A DNA stretch of 64,000 nucleotides from Variovorax paradoxus (GCF_018614875.1 NZ_JAGGNW010000011.1:62001-126000); one strand, 5' to 3'. Shown: positions 15,606 through 27,769, counted from the first letter of the stretch. Numbers and translations are program-made. Notes: generated from the sequence alone by a model not told the origin.

Positions 15606-16070
15606 TCAGTCGGTCGACGGTGGGCGCATCGCGTTGGCGCTGGCGGGGCCCGTGGGCAGCCGGCGCTTCACGTACTTGAAGGTGCCGGTGGCATGCGCGC
15701 ACACACGTTCCTGCTCGTCGTAGATCTTGGCTTCGGTAAAGGCCAGCGTCGCGGTGCGGTGGATCAGCGTGCCGCGGGCATGCAGCGGTCCGACGGAAGG
15801 CTGCATGAAGCTGGTCTTCATCTCGATGGTGACGACCCCCGTCTCGGGCGCCACGCTGCGCGCTGCCGCCGCCATGGTGATGTCGAGCAGCGTCATGCAG
15901 GCGCCGCCGTGCGTCACGTCGAAGGTGTTGAGGTGTTCGGGCTTGGCGGTGTAAATGATCTCGGACTCGCCACCCTCGAACTTCGTGAGCTGGAAACCGA
16001 GGTGGCGCGCGAACGGGATCTGGCTCGTGTACGAGAGGATGTTGATGTCGGTGGAATCGGGGGAAGGCAT
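15606..16070 (-). CDS. PaaI-family hotdog thioesterase
   Basis: A 154-residue hotdog-fold acyl-CoA thioesterase of the PaaI/YbgC type, which releases free acid and CoA and can rescue sequestered CoA during aromatic or fatty-acid degradation. FDVTHGGACMTLLDITMAAAA is the central hotdog helix with its conserved HGG, followed by TIEMKTSFMQPSVGP. It is 25 bp downstream of the SDR gene and 24 bp upstream of the MDR reductase gene, consistent with one transcript. A second, distinct hotdog protein is at 21897-22358. The acyl-CoA substrate is unknown. Confidence 0.88.
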   Translation of the reverse strand: MPSPDSTDINILSYTSQIPFARHLGFQLTKFEGGESEIIYTAKPEHLNTFDVTHGGACMTLLDITMAAAARSVAPETGVVTIEMKTSFMQPSVGPLHARGTLIHRTATLAFTEAKIYDEQERVCAHATGTFKYVKRRLPTGPASANAMRPPSTD

Positions 16071-16095
16071 CTCAGTTCTTCTCTGCGTCGAACAT

Positions 16096-16890
16096 CTAGG
16101 CCCCGAGCACCACGCTCACACCGCCATCCACCGCCAGCCACTGCCCCGTGATGTGCTTGCCCGCATCGCTCGCGTACAGCAGGGTGATGCCCTTCAGGTC
16201 TTCTTCGTCGCCAAGGCGCCCGAGCGGCGCGTGCGAGGCCATCTTTTCCTCGCCCACCGACTTGATCAGGCCCGCCGCCATCTTCGTCATGAAGAAGCCC
16301 GGGCAGATCGCGTTCACATTGATGTTGTACTTGCCCCATTCGGCGGCCAGCGTGCGCGTGAAGCCGATCACCGCCGTCTTCGAGGTGTTGTAGGCCAGCG
16401 TCGGCATCTCGGGCGGATTGCCGTTGAGGCCCGCGATCGAGGCGATGTTGATGATGCGGCCCGTCTTGTTCGGAATCATGTAGCCGTTGGCGACGTGTTG
16501 CGACAGGATGAAATAGCCGCGCACGTTGAGGTTCATCACCTTGTCCCAGGCCTCGACCGGATGGCTCTCGGCCGGCGCGCCCCAGCTGGCACCCGCATTG
16601 TTGACGAGGATGTCGACCGCGCCCATGCGCTGCAGCGTTTCGTCGGCCAGGCGACGCGTGTCTTCTTCCTTCGAGCAGTCGGCGGCGATCCAGCGTGCGT
16701 CGATGCCGGCCGATTGCAGCTCGGCCGCGGCCTGCTCCAGGTCATCGGCCTTGCGCGAACTCAGCATGATCCTCGCGCCGGCCTCGCCGAGCGCGTGCGC
16801 CATCTGCAGGCCCAGGCCGCGCGAGCCGCCGGTGATGAGGGCGGTTTTTCCGGTGAGGTCGAAGAGTTGTCGGGTGGTGCGTGGCGTCAT
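16096..16890 (-). CDS. Short-chain dehydrogenase/reductase (3-oxoacyl reductase-like)
   Basis: A 264-residue classical SDR. TGGSRGLG (20-27) binds the cofactor, NNAG lies at 97-100, and catalytic Ser151 and Tyr167-x3-Lys171 (AYNTSK) follow. The C-terminal HITGQWLAVDGGVSVVL is the usual end of FabG-like and gluconate 5-dehydrogenase-like members. It stands in a minus-strand lipid-degradation run, 58 bp after the DUF2252 gene and 25 bp before the thioesterase gene. It probably interconverts a hydroxyacyl and ketoacyl or similar alcohol/ketone pair. It is clearly different from the longer SDR at 10880. Confidence 0.92.
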   Translation of the reverse strand: MTPRTTRQLFDLTGKTALITGGSRGLGLQMAHALGEAGARIMLSSRKADDLEQAAAELQSAGIDARWIAADCSKEEDTRRLADETLQRMGAVDILVNNAGASWGAPAESHPVEAWDKVMNLNVRGYFILSQHVANGYMIPNKTGRIINIASIAGLNGNPPEMPTLAYNTSKTAVIGFTRTLAAEWGKYNINVNAICPGFFMTKMAAGLIKSVGEEKMASHAPLGRLGDEEDLKGITLLYASDAGKHITGQWLAVDGGVSVVLGA

Positions 16891-16948
16891 GTCTGTGTCT
16901 CCGGAGTCGAGGAAAAGAAAGAAGAAGGTTCGCGGCCCGAGGCCGCTG

Positions 16949-18346
16949 TCAGGAAGCGGCGTCGGCGATCTTGACGGCCGCGACCTTGCCCGACGCCACT
17001 GCTTTTTTCAGCTGGCGCCAGTCGGCCTGGTTGACGTCGGCATAAGCCTCGGCGAAATCGGCGAGTGCGGTGTTGAAGGTCCTGGAGCGGCCGAGGTAGC
17101 CGTCGATGGCCCACGCGTCACCGCCCTTGGCGTGCGCGCGCGCCAGGCTGTAGCCGCAGGCCTCGGCAAATTCGAGCAGGTCGGCCGGCTTGAAGTCTTC
17201 GAGCTTGTAGGAGGCCTTCATGTCGCGCAGCTGCCGCACGTAGAAGCCGCGTCCGCCCGGCGCTTCGGCCCAGCCGAGGAACACATCGCTGGCGGCCTGC
17301 GCCAGCCGCTGGCCCTGCACCACGCGCTGGCCCGGCGAGCCCTGCTCCAGCGGCGGGCCCAGATGCGCCTCGAACACCGAGTCGCAGGCTTCCTTGCATT
17401 GCAGGAACAGCGGGTGGACCTGGTCGGCCACCAGCAACAGCAGGAAACAGCGCCGGCCGACCGAGCCGACGCCGGGGGTGAGCACCGTGACGTCATGCAA
17501 CTCGTAGCGGTCGAACAGCCGCTGGCGCTCCGGCGGCAGGCTGGCGCGGTATTGCGCCAGGAAGGCCGGCAAGCCGGCGCGGAAGCGGCGAATTTCGCGC
17601 GCCGTCGCCTTGGCGTCGTGGTACACGAACGACGGCTGCTCGCGCATCATCAGGCGCCCATCCACCATCTCGGTGGCGCCCTCGGCGAACACGCGCGAAG
17701 TGCTGCGCCGGGCCTTCTTGATGACCGCGAGTTCAGTCGCGTCCTGGGCGCCGAGCTTCAGCAGCGTCTGCGAGGTGAGGCGCGCATACCAGGCGTCCAG
17801 CGTGTTCATCTGCGCGAAGCGGCGCATGCGGTCGCGATACGCCTCGGCCAGTTGCCGGACTGCGTCACGCCCGACGCGCGGCTTGAAGCCCAGGTCGCGC
17901 GCGGCCACGACGAACGAGGTGGCCAGCCGGCGCACGTCCCAGTCGAAAGGGCCTTGCAGGGTTTCGTCGAAGTCGTTGATGTCGAAGACCAGCGCGCGCT
18001 CGGGGCTGGCGAAGAAGCCGAAGTTCGCGAGGTGCGCGTCGCCGCAGAGCTGCGTGGCGATGCCGCTGTGCGGCAGCTTCGCCAGATCGTTCGCCATCAG
18101 GCTGGCAGCGCCGCGATAGAAGGTGAAGGGGCTGACCAGCATGCGGCCATGGCGCACCGGCACCAGCTCGGGCACCCGGCCGCGGTTGGATGCCTTCAGC
18201 CAGGCTAGCGGGTCACGGCCCGCCGCGTCGGGCTTGGGCGCCTCGGCCCACTGGTCGAGTGCGCAGTGCGTGCGCTGTGCGCGGCCGAACGCCCGCCGGT
18301 CGGCGGGTGAGGCCTTGGCGTCGGGCCCGTGAGGTTCAGACTTCAT
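16949..18346 (-). CDS. DUF2252 family protein
   Basis: A 465-residue DUF2252 protein, a family of unknown function with remote resemblance to aminoglycoside phosphotransferase/kinase folds. Recognisable blocks are RVPELVPVRHGRMLVSPFTF, the kinase-like loop CGDAHLANFG followed by FDINDFDETLQGPFDWDVRR (an HxxN...D arrangement), and SYKLEDFKP near the C-terminus. The start at MKSEPHG (18346) overlaps the stop of the upstream Dabb-domain gene by 11 bp, implying translational coupling. Its place in a lipid operon is common for broad operons but gives no function; phosphotransfer activity is a hypothesis. Confidence 0.88.
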   Translation of the reverse strand: MKSEPHGPDAKASPADRRAFGRAQRTHCALDQWAEAPKPDAAGRDPLAWLKASNRGRVPELVPVRHGRMLVSPFTFYRGAASLMANDLAKLPHSGIATQLCGDAHLANFGFFASPERALVFDINDFDETLQGPFDWDVRRLATSFVVAARDLGFKPRVGRDAVRQLAEAYRDRMRRFAQMNTLDAWYARLTSQTLLKLGAQDATELAVIKKARRSTSRVFAEGATEMVDGRLMMREQPSFVYHDAKATAREIRRFRAGLPAFLAQYRASLPPERQRLFDRYELHDVTVLTPGVGSVGRRCFLLLLVADQVHPLFLQCKEACDSVFEAHLGPPLEQGSPGQRVVQGQRLAQAASDVFLGWAEAPGGRGFYVRQLRDMKASYKLEDFKPADLLEFAEACGYSLARAHAKGGDAWAIDGYLGRSRTFNTALADFAEAYADVNQADWRQLKKAVASGKVAAVKIADAAS

Positions 18347-18638
18347 AGTCCATGCACTGCCGCGCTTCGCGCACGGCCCCGATGAAGGGCTTGAGCGCGA
18401 CGTGCTGCGGGTGGTCGGCATAGGCCGCAAGTGCGGCGGCATCGGTGAATTCCGAGTACAGGATCAGGTCGTAGGTGGCTTCGAGCCCGGGCTGGGCAAT
18501 GGCCACCTCGAAACGCAGCGTGCCGGGCGACAGCTTCGCGCAGGCGTCGAGCAGCGCCTTGGCCTTCAGCAGGTTGGTGGCCTTGTCGGCGCCCTCGGCA
18601 TGTTCCTTGAACTTCCACATCACGATGTGCTTGAGCAT
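18336..18638 (-). CDS. Dabb (stress-responsive alpha/beta-barrel) domain protein
   Basis: A 100-residue single-domain protein of the dimeric alpha/beta barrel (Dabb) family. MLKHIVMWKFKEHA at the start and DLILYSEFTDAAALAAYADHPQHVALKPFI carry the family pattern. Members include the plant stress protein HS1 and olivetolic-acid-cyclase-like proteins; bacterial ones are mostly of unknown role. Its end overlaps the DUF2252 start by 11 bp, and it follows a small membrane protein gene by 15 bp, so all three are probably cotranslated. Confidence 0.9.
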   Translation of the reverse strand: MLKHIVMWKFKEHAEGADKATNLLKAKALLDACAKLSPGTLRFEVAIAQPGLEATYDLILYSEFTDAAALAAYADHPQHVALKPFIGAVREARQCMDYEV

Positions 18639-18653
18639 GGTCGGCCTTTCTGC

Positions 18654-18890
18654 CTATTTGTCGTTGAGACGCGAACGCACGTAGATGAGCACGAAGCCCA
18701 CGAGGGCGATCACGCCGCCGGGAACGGCCATCGACCAGCCCAGCACCGCGTCGGTGCGGCCGGTGGAGATGCCCAGGATCACCAGGAACAGGCCGCCGTA
18801 GATCAGTATCCAGATCCACTTCTCGAGCCGGGCATGCGGCTTCGGGGGTTTGACGGGGTTGGGAGTGTTGTTGGGGGCGGCGTTGGCCAT
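18654..18890 (-). CDS. Small two-helix membrane protein of unknown function
   Basis: A 78-residue protein with a proline-rich N-terminus (NNTPNPVKPPKPH) and two hydrophobic segments, WIWILIYGGLFLVILGI and SMAVPGGVIALVGFVLIYV, separated by a short polar loop and followed by a positively charged tail. It is predicted to be an inner-membrane hairpin. The start is 2 bp from the stop of the upstream acyl-CoA dehydrogenase gene. I do not recognise a named family, and its function is unknown. Confidence 0.75.
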   Translation of the reverse strand: MANAAPNNTPNPVKPPKPHARLEKWIWILIYGGLFLVILGISTGRTDAVLGWSMAVPGGVIALVGFVLIYVRSRLNDK

Positions 18891-18892
18891 TG

Positions 18893-20802
<1,910 letters not shown>

Positions 20803-20806
<4 letters not shown>

Positions 20807-21900
20807 GGACATCCAGCCTCGGAGGACTGCTTGACAAGTTGTTGAATGGTCCGATCGAAGAAACCGTTCTGGGCGTCGCTCAATCGCGCCTTGTATTGTT
20901 CGAGGTTGATCGCGAAGGTGTCGGCGGTGTCGCACGCCTGGAGGGAGGCTTCTTTGCAGAACTCGGTGAAACTCACCTTGTTGACCAATCCAGGGAAACC
21001 GCTTGGGACCGACTTGCCCAACTGATATTCGCGCAACTGCTTCGACAAGGCTGGCCAACGGCGATAGACCTCGTTCTTCTGCAGGGCCGCAAACGCTTCG
21101 GCGTCAGTGCTCGAAATCCGCTTCATGAATGCCTGCACAAGAGCTCTGGAACCCGAGGCCTCTGCCACCGACTCCATGAATTGCGCATCCGCCGAAGTTT
21201 CGCCGGGCACTTTGCTGATGGAGCCCAAATCTTTAGCTCCATTGGGGTAGATGTCGTTGAAGGCCGAGTCCAGCGTAGGACGAAGCTGAAGCTCATCGGC
21301 GAGGAGACGGACACGCGCCAGGGGCCAGCTCCAGTAGCGCCCAGTGTTGACATCCACAAGCCACGCGCCCTGTTCCAGTAACGCGGATCGAACGCTAGCA
21401 ACCGCCAGTCCCCTGCGCCCCTGAGTCGACTCTCGAAACGTGTTCCATTCTTCGAGCTGCCAAGGCGTGTAGGCACGACGAATGACCTGCGCCGTCACTT
21501 CACGCCCGGCTCGGGCCAGTTTATTGCGAGGCACACCTGGCACCTCTTCGCCCATCAACCACCGCGTGGCTTCATCAAACACGCTAACCATGCGGGGTGC
21601 CGGACGAGCGGGAAAATTCCGATCAAGTGCATCGCACTTCCCGATTAGCATCATTCTCCTCGCCGATTCCGAAGCCAGAAGCCAAGACCTGACGCCGGCC
21701 GCGATATGGGTTTGATATGCGGGCAACCCACCAAGATCCAACAGAGAGTCTGAGTGCGATTCCGTTGCGCTTGCTGCAGCCGCCACCTCATGCCCTGCCG
21801 TTAGCACGAAAAAGCAGGCCGCCACGGCAGATGCGCGCAAGACGGCTTTCAGAGAGCCATGGAAACATGCGCCGCCTCGACCAATCCTCGTGCAATTCAT
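20803..21900 (-). CDS. Secreted protein of unknown function (weak DUF2059-like pattern)
   Basis: A 365-residue protein with a probable signal peptide (LKAVLRASAVAACFFVLTAGHEVAAAAS). The body has no motif I can name with confidence. TPWQLEEWNTFRESTQGRRG resembles the helix pattern of DUF2059 proteins, and the rest looks helical with four scattered cysteines. GAGGA upstream of the ATG at 21900 and 4-bp ATGA overlaps with both neighbours (thioesterase stop at 21897, dehydrogenase start at 20806) show that it is translated as part of the operon. Its G+C is visibly lower than that of its neighbours, suggesting later insertion. An export role for the operon's substrate cannot be inferred. Confidence 0.75.
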
Positions 21901-22358
21901 ACGGGCTTCCTCGAAGCGTCCGGCAGCGTCGCGATGGTGCCCTGCGCCAGCGCGCGGAGCTTTTCGACACCGCCATTCACCATGAACACTTCGCAGGTGC
22001 AAACGGCTTGCGAGCTGCCGGTGTGCACGGCCTTGGCGCGCGCAACCAGGCGCTCGCCGAGTGCCGGCCGCACATAGTTGATCTTGAATTCGGAAGTCAC
22101 CACCGGCACGCGCAATGCGGTGCCGCCGGCAAAGGTCAGCGCGTTGTCGGCCATGTAGCTCACGATGCCGCCGTGGGCGAAGCCGTCCTGCTGCTTGAGT
22201 TGCGCGGTCAGCGGCAACTGGAGGTCGACGCTTCCCGGCGACAGCGCGTGCAGCTCGGCACCGATCAGCGCGCTGAAGGGCTGCGAGGCCAGGACGCTCC
22301 GCCCCATCGCCAGGAAGGCTTCGGCCGAGACGGATTCGGATTGACTACCGTTCATCAT
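21897..22358 (-). CDS. PaaI-family hotdog thioesterase
   Basis: A 153-residue hotdog-fold thioesterase of the PaaI type. QQDGFAHGGIVSYMADNALTFA is the central helix with HGG, and EFKINYVRPALGERLVARA is the following strand pair. It should hydrolyse short or medium acyl-CoA thioesters. It is distinct in sequence from the hotdog protein at 15606-16070. Its stop overlaps the next gene start by 4 bp. It has normal high G+C although genes of lower G+C lie on both sides. MMNG at 22358 is the start; the second ATG (22355) is equally possible. Confidence 0.88.
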   Translation of the reverse strand: MMNGSQSESVSAEAFLAMGRSVLASQPFSALIGAELHALSPGSVDLQLPLTAQLKQQDGFAHGGIVSYMADNALTFAGGTALRVPVVTSEFKINYVRPALGERLVARAKAVHTGSSQAVCTCEVFMVNGGVEKLRALAQGTIATLPDASRKPV

Positions 22359-22388
22359 GCTCAGAGAAAACGCGGGGATTTCCGGGTT

Positions 22389-22952
22389 CTATGTCAGTTC
22401 GTCACGAAGATCATCAAGCGCTCGTCGGTAAAGCCGCCATCCTGCATCGAGCTTTTTCTTTGTTGCAGTAAGTTGGCCCAATGCCTGAGATGGAGGTAGT
22501 GCGAGCACACGATCCATATCTTCGGACAGATTATCAAGCTGTGCTTCAGCTTCTGATGCGGCATCTTGTCGGTCCTTCACTCGGGCAGTCCACGCATCCT
22601 TCTCCGCGTCGACTTTGAATGTGAATGCCAAGAGCACCAGCCCCACAACAACCGGAAGCCCGAGCAACTCAACGACTTTCTGGATCAGCGAATTGCCCTT
22701 AGCAACACCCGCGACAAAGGCATTTATCGATGTCGGTGGCGAACTTTTTTCGATGACTGGATCAACCTCAACGCCATTAATTTCGGCGACGAGCCAAAGC
22801 GCCAGCATAGAAAACATCAGCAAGCCAGCCCACGCCGTGGGTTTCCAAGGCCTGAGACGCCAGCGGTGATTGGCCTTTCCCCAAATGATCGATACAAGAA
22901 ATGCGCCGAAGACCAGAGGAAGCGCTGCCTGAACGAGCGCCACGTTGATCAA
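22389..22952 (-). CDS. Membrane protein with three helices and a C-terminal coiled coil, unknown function
   Basis: A 187-residue protein with three hydrophobic segments (about residues 6-22, 38-58 and 91-111), then a charged region with strong coiled-coil character ([20 protein letters not shown] and onward to the end). The preferred start is the TTG at 22952, because it overlaps the thiolase stop in a 4-bp TTGA and has GAGG four bases upstream; a GTG at 22943 is the alternative. The gene is markedly lower in G+C than the thiolase gene before it. I do not recognise a family. Earlier in-frame starts lie inside the thiolase gene and are rejected. Confidence 0.65.
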   Translation of the reverse strand: MINVALVQAALPLVFGAFLVSIIWGKANHRWRLRPWKPTAWAGLLMFSMLALWLVAEINGVEVDPVIEKSSPPTSINAFVAGVAKGNSLIQKVVELLGLPVVVGLVLLAFTFKVDAEKDAWTARVKDRQDAASEAEAQLDNLSEDMDRVLALPPSQALGQLTATKKKLDAGWRLYRRALDDLRDELT

Positions 22953-24124
22953 AGCACCTCGAAAACGCCCGCGGCGCCCATGCCGCCGCCGATGCACATC
23001 GTGACCAGCACCTTCTTCGCGCCGCGGCGCTTGCCTTCGATGAGTGCGTGGCCCGTCAGGCGCTGGCCGCTCACGCCGTAGGGGTGGCCCACCGCGATGG
23101 CGCCGCCGTCCACGTTCAGGCGGTCGGCCGGGATGCCGAGCTTGTCGCGGCAGTAGATCACCTGCACAGCAAAGGCTTCGTTGAGCTCCCACAGGTCGAT
23201 GTCGTTGACCGTGAGGCCCAGGCGCTTGAGCACCTTCGGAATCGCGAACACCGGGCCGATGCCCATCTCGTCGGGCTCACAGCCGGCCACGGCAAAGCCG
23301 AGGAAGCGGCCGAGCGGCTTCAGGCCCTTCTGCTGCGCGTACTTCTCGTCGACCACCACGCAGGCGCCGCCGCCGTCGGAAAACTGGCTGGCATTGCCGG
23401 CGGAAATGAGGCCGCCGGGCATGGCCGAGCGGATGCCGCTGATGCCTTCCTTGGTGGTGCCGGGACGGATGCCTTCGTCGTTCTCGACCGTCACTTCCTT
23501 GGTGCGCAAGCCCATCACCGGGTCGGCCACGCCGGCCAGCACGGTGATCGGGGCGATCTCGTCCTTGAAGCGGCCCGCTTCCAGCGCGGCGGTGGCCTTC
23601 TGCTGGCTGGCGGCGCCGTACTCGTCCATGGCGTCGCGGCCGATGTTGTAGCGCTTGGCGACCTGCTCGGCGGTCTGCAGCATGTTCCAGTAGATCTCGG
23701 GCTTGTGCTTCACGAGCCATGGGTCGGCCAGCATGTGTTTGTTGGCTTCGTTCTGCACGCAAGAAATGCTCTCGACGCCGCCGGCCACGTACACCTCGCC
23801 CTCGCCCGCGATGACGCGCTGGGCGGCGGTGGCGATGGTCTGCAGGCCCGAGGAGCAGAAGCGGTTGATCGTCATGCCCGAGGTGGTGACCGGGCAGCCG
23901 GCGCGCAGCGCGATCTGGCGCGCGATGTTGGAGCCGGTGGCGCCTTCGGGCGTGGCGCAACCCATGATGACGTCGTCGACCTCGGCGGCTTCGATGCCGG
24001 CGCGCGAAATGGCGTGCTGCACCGCGTGGCCGCCGAGCGTGGCGCCGTGCGTCATGTTGAAGGCACCCTTCCAGCTCTTCGCGAGCGGCGTGCGGGCGGT
24101 GGAAACGATGACGGCGCTGGTCAT
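22949..24124 (-). CDS. Acetyl-CoA C-acyltransferase (thiolase, FadA-type)
   Basis: A 391-residue thiolase that splits 3-ketoacyl-CoA to acetyl-CoA and a shortened acyl-CoA. The nucleophile is Cys90 in [11 protein letters not shown]. The second half has NEAFA, the active-site His347 in [14 protein letters not shown] and the proton-donor Cys377 in CIGGGMG. Length and motifs fit degradative thiolases. It is downstream of the M20 peptidase and FadB-type genes on the same strand, giving a complete hydratase/dehydrogenase/thiolase set. The sequence shows no lesion. Confidence 0.95.
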   Translation of the reverse strand: MTSAVIVSTARTPLAKSWKGAFNMTHGATLGGHAVQHAISRAGIEAAEVDDVIMGCATPEGATGSNIARQIALRAGCPVTTSGMTINRFCSSGLQTIATAAQRVIAGEGEVYVAGGVESISCVQNEANKHMLADPWLVKHKPEIYWNMLQTAEQVAKRYNIGRDAMDEYGAASQQKATAALEAGRFKDEIAPITVLAGVADPVMGLRTKEVTVENDEGIRPGTTKEGISGIRSAMPGGLISAGNASQFSDGGGACVVVDEKYAQQKGLKPLGRFLGFAVAGCEPDEMGIGPVFAIPKVLKRLGLTVNDIDLWELNEAFAVQVIYCRDKLGIPADRLNVDGGAIAVGHPYGVSGQRLTGHALIEGKRRGAKKVLVTMCIGGGMGAAGVFEVL

Positions 24125-24164
24125 GGTGAGGTCCTTTGAAGATGGAAGGGAAAGAGAGCTGTCG

Positions 24165-25640
24165 TCATGGCGCCGGCGCAGCGTTGGTGTTGCGCAGGAG
24201 CTGGTGATAGAAGCCGATCATCTCGCCGTAGTTGGAGATGGCCAGGCGTTCGTTGTTGCCGTGGAAGCGCGCGAGGTCTTCGCCCTTCATGCGGAACGGC
24301 GAAAAGCGGTAGACGGCGTCGCTCACCAGGCTGAAGTGGCGCGAATCGGTGGCGGCGGTCATGAGGCCGGGGGCCACCACCACATCGGGAAACGACTGGC
24401 GCACCGCCTGCTGGATCGCGCGGTAGCCCGTGCTGTCTGTCGGCGACACGGGCGACGGCTCGGAGTTGCCAGGGTAGCGCTTGATCTGGATGTCGTCGTC
24501 CGCCAGCACCTTGCGCAGGTGGGCTTCCACGCTGTCGATGCTGTCGCCCGGCAGGATGCGGAAGTTGACTGCCGCCTCGGCGCGGCCGGGCAGCACGTTG
24601 TCCTTGTTGCCGGCGCGCACGATGGTCAGCGCGGTGGTCGTGCGCAGCATCGCGTTGCTGCTCGGGCTTTTTTCGAGCTGGCCGCGCACCAGCGGCTCGG
24701 TGAGCCACAGGTTCGACAGCATCACGCGGTTGACGCCGCTCATCTCGGGCGCGAGCGCGCCGAACATCCGGGCGGCCACGCCCTGGATGCCGCCGGGCAT
24801 CGGGTTGGCTTCGAGCCGCGCGAGCGCCGCGCTCATGCGGCCGATGGCACTGTGCTGCGGCGGCATCGACGAATGGCCGGGGGTGGTGTCGAGCGAAAGA
24901 AAGAAGGTGCCGTAGCCCTTCTCGGCCAGGCCGATGAGCGCGGCCGGCTTCGAAAGTCCGGGCAGCACGCCGTCGAGGATCAAGAGGCCTTCGTCGAGCA
25001 CCCAGTCGAGGCGCACGTTGCGCGACTTGAGCAGTTCGGCGATGGGCAGCGCACCGCGCAGGCCGCTCACTTCTTCGTCGTCGCCCATCACGAGGTAGAC
25101 GGTCTGCCTCGGCTGGAAGCCGCTGCCGATCAGCAGCTCGATGGCCTCCATCTGTGCGAACAGGTTGCTCTTGTTGTCGAGCGTGCCGCGGCCCCAGACG
25201 AAGCCGTCCTTGATCTCGCCCGCGAAGGGGTCGACGGTCCAGGCCTTCTCTGTGCCCGGCGCGATGGGCACCATGTCCTGGTGCGCCATCAGCGCGATGG
25301 GCTTGGCCGACGGGTCGGTGCCAGCCCAGGTGTAGAGCAGCGCCTTGTTGCCGACCACTTCCTTCTTGAGGGTGGCGTGCACCTTGGGAAACTGCTGTTC
25401 GAGGTAAGCGTGCAGTTTGTCGAACTCGGCCGCGTTGGCGGCCGGGTCGTCCATGGCCGACACCGTGCGGAACGTGATCGCCGTGGACAGCCGCTTCGCG
25501 GCCGCCTGCAGGTCGATGTCCAGCTTGGCTGCGGGCGCCACCGCCAGCTGCTGCGATGGCATGGTCCAGGTCTTGACCGCCACGGCCGCCACCAGTGCCA
25601 GGAGCACCAGCAGCAGCCCGAGGAAGATGCGTTTCAACAT
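24165..25640 (-). CDS. Membrane-anchored M20 metallopeptidase, PM20D1/Cps1-like
   Basis: A 491-residue M20-family enzyme with an N-terminal membrane anchor ([18 protein letters not shown]). The two-zinc site is complete: [16 protein letters not shown], the Glu pair in DDEEVSG, VLDEG and, near the C-terminus, [17 protein letters not shown] begins the lid domain. The order and spacing, including [12 protein letters not shown] and VNFRILPGD, resemble PM20D1 and yeast carboxypeptidase S more than cytosolic M20 peptidases. PM20D1 makes and breaks N-fatty-acyl amino acids. Its position between thiolase and FadB-type genes makes an N-acyl amino acid hydrolase role attractive but unproven. Confidence 0.88.
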   Translation of the reverse strand: MLKRIFLGLLLVLLALVAAVAVKTWTMPSQQLAVAPAAKLDIDLQAAAKRLSTAITFRTVSAMDDPAANAAEFDKLHAYLEQQFPKVHATLKKEVVGNKALLYTWAGTDPSAKPIALMAHQDMVPIAPGTEKAWTVDPFAGEIKDGFVWGRGTLDNKSNLFAQMEAIELLIGSGFQPRQTVYLVMGDDEEVSGLRGALPIAELLKSRNVRLDWVLDEGLLILDGVLPGLSKPAALIGLAEKGYGTFFLSLDTTPGHSSMPPQHSAIGRMSAALARLEANPMPGGIQGVAARMFGALAPEMSGVNRVMLSNLWLTEPLVRGQLEKSPSSNAMLRTTTALTIVRAGNKDNVLPGRAEAAVNFRILPGDSIDSVEAHLRKVLADDDIQIKRYPGNSEPSPVSPTDSTGYRAIQQAVRQSFPDVVVAPGLMTAATDSRHFSLVSDAVYRFSPFRMKGEDLARFHGNNERLAISNYGEMIGFYHQLLRNTNAAPAP

Positions 25641-25666
25641 GGGCGGTCGGTGTTGTCCCGTCGCGA

Positions 25667-27769
25667 TCAGCTGAACTGCTTGCCTTCGGCCACCAGCTTC
25701 TGGATCAGCGGCGCCGGCTGCCAGAACGCGCCGTCGTCGCGCGGGTTCTTGGCAAAGCGCTTCATCGTCTCGGCCACGTTGTACAGGCCGACCTGCGATG
25801 CGTAGTGCATCGGGCCGCCGCGCCAGATCGGGAAGCCGTAGCCGGTGAGATACACCATGTCGATGTCGCCCGACTTCGAGGCAATGCCGTCCTCGAGGAT
25901 GTGCGCGCCTTCGTTGACGAGCGAATACACCAGGCGCTGCACGATTTCTTCATCGGAAATCTTGCGCGGCGTGATGCCCAGTTCCTTGCGGTGGTCCTCG
26001 ATCATCTTGTTGACGAGCTCCGACGGAATCGCATCGCGCTTGCCGGCCTGGTAGTCGTACCACCCCGCCCCGGTCTTCTGGCCGAAGCGGCCCAGCTCGC
26101 AGAGCTTGTCTGCCGTGCGGCTGTACTTCATGTCGGCGCGCTCGGTGGCGCGGCGCTTGCGAATTGCCCAGCCGATGTCGTTGCCGGCCAGGTCGCCCAT
26201 GCGGAACGGACCCATGGCAAAGCCGAACTTCTCGACCGCCTTGTCGACCTGCTGCGGCGTGGCGCCTTCGTCCAGCAGAAAGCCGGCCTGGCGCGAGTAC
26301 TGCTCGATCATGCGGTTGCCGATGAAGCCGTCGCACACGCCCGAGACCACGGCCGTCTTCTTGATCTTCTTGCCGATGGCCATGACCGTGGCGAGCACGT
26401 CCTTGGCGGTGGCCTTGCCGCGCACCACTTCGAGCAGCTTCATCACGTTGGCCGGGCTGAAGAAGTGCATGCCGACCACGTCCTGCGGACGCTCGGTGAA
26501 CGAGGCGATCTTGTCGACGTCGAGCGTCGAGGTGTTGGAAGCCAGGATCGCGCCCTTCTTGGCGACGCGATCGAGTTCCTTGAACACTTTTTCCTTCACG
26601 CCGATTTCCTCGAACACCGCTTCGATGATCAGGTCGGCGTCCTTCAGGTCGTCATAGCTCAGCGTGGTGCTCAGCAGCGCCATGCGCTGCTCGTACTTGT
26701 CCTGCTTGAGCTTGCCCTTCTTGACCTGGGCTTCGTAGTTCTTCTTGATGGTGGCAATGCCGCGGTCGAGCGCTTCCTGCTTCATCTCGAGAATCTTGAC
26801 GGGGATGCCCGCGTTCAGGAAATTCATCGAGATGCCGCCGCCCATGGTGCCGGCGCCGATCACGCCGACCGACTTGATCTCGCGCCTGGGCGTGTCTTCG
26901 GCCACGTCGGGGATCTTGCTCGCGGCGCGCTCGGCCATGAACAGGTGGCGCAGCGCCAGCGATTCAGGCGTGAACATCAGCGAGGTGAAGATACGGCGCT
27001 CTTCGGCCATGCCGTCGTTGAACTTCATTTTGGTGGCGGCCTGCACGGCGTCCACGCATTGCAGCGGCGCCGGGTAGTTCTTCGACATGCCGCCGACCAT
27101 GTTCTTGGCGAACTGGAAGTAGGCGTCGCCCTGCGGATGCTTGCATGGCAGGTTGCGCACCAGTGGCAGTTCGCCGTCCTTGCCCGCCACGGATTTCGCG
27201 AAGGCCACCGCCTCCTCAAGGACCGATTCAGCCGAATCAGCCAGCTTGTCGAACAGCTTCTGGCCGGGCAGCGAAGCGAGCAGTTCGCTCTTGACGGGCT
27301 CGCCGCTCACGATCATGTTGAGTGCGGTTTCGACGCCCAGCACGCGCGGCAGGCGCTGCGTGCCGCCGGCGCCGGGAATCAGGCCGAGCTTGACTTCGGG
27401 CAGCGCGATGCTGGTGCCGGGCGCCGCCACGCGGTAGTGGCAGCCGAGCGCCAGTTCGAGCCCGCCGCCCATGCACACCGAATGGATGGCCGCGACGATG
27501 GGCTTGGGAGATGCTTCGAGCGCAAGGATCACGCTCAGCAGGTTGGGCTCCTGCAGCGCCTTGGGCGTGCCGAACTCCTTGATGTCCGCGCCGCCCGAGA
27601 ACGCCTTGCCGGCGCCGGTGATGACGATGGCCTTGACGGCATCATCGGCATTGGCCTTCGACAGCCCATCGGTGATGCCGATGCGGGTCGAGAAACCGAG
27701 ACCGTTGACCGGGGGATTGGTCATGGTGATCACGGCGACATCGCCGAGCACTTTGTATTCAGCCGTCAT
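25667..27769 (-). CDS. Fused enoyl-CoA hydratase / 3-hydroxyacyl-CoA dehydrogenase (FadB/FadJ type)
   Basis: A 700-residue multifunctional beta-oxidation enzyme. The N-terminal crotonase domain has oxyanion-hole stretches SGGADIKEF and [14 protein letters not shown], with catalytic glutamates Glu105 and Glu125 ([13 protein letters not shown]). The dehydrogenase domain begins at about residue 300 with the NAD motif GAGTMGG (305-311) and has the catalytic His435 in [13 protein letters not shown]. The C-terminal 3HCDH repeat follows. AAGGAACGCAGC before the ATG at 27769 supports this start; an upstream in-frame ATG lies in an A-rich leader. It probably works with the thiolase two genes downstream. 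Confidence 0.95.
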   Translation of the reverse strand: MTAEYKVLGDVAVITMTNPPVNGLGFSTRIGITDGLSKANADDAVKAIVITGAGKAFSGGADIKEFGTPKALQEPNLLSVILALEASPKPIVAAIHSVCMGGGLELALGCHYRVAAPGTSIALPEVKLGLIPGAGGTQRLPRVLGVETALNMIVSGEPVKSELLASLPGQKLFDKLADSAESVLEEAVAFAKSVAGKDGELPLVRNLPCKHPQGDAYFQFAKNMVGGMSKNYPAPLQCVDAVQAATKMKFNDGMAEERRIFTSLMFTPESLALRHLFMAERAASKIPDVAEDTPRREIKSVGVIGAGTMGGGISMNFLNAGIPVKILEMKQEALDRGIATIKKNYEAQVKKGKLKQDKYEQRMALLSTTLSYDDLKDADLIIEAVFEEIGVKEKVFKELDRVAKKGAILASNTSTLDVDKIASFTERPQDVVGMHFFSPANVMKLLEVVRGKATAKDVLATVMAIGKKIKKTAVVSGVCDGFIGNRMIEQYSRQAGFLLDEGATPQQVDKAVEKFGFAMGPFRMGDLAGNDIGWAIRKRRATERADMKYSRTADKLCELGRFGQKTGAGWYDYQAGKRDAIPSELVNKMIEDHRKELGITPRKISDEEIVQRLVYSLVNEGAHILEDGIASKSGDIDMVYLTGYGFPIWRGGPMHYASQVGLYNVAETMKRFAKNPRDDGAFWQPAPLIQKLVAEGKQFS

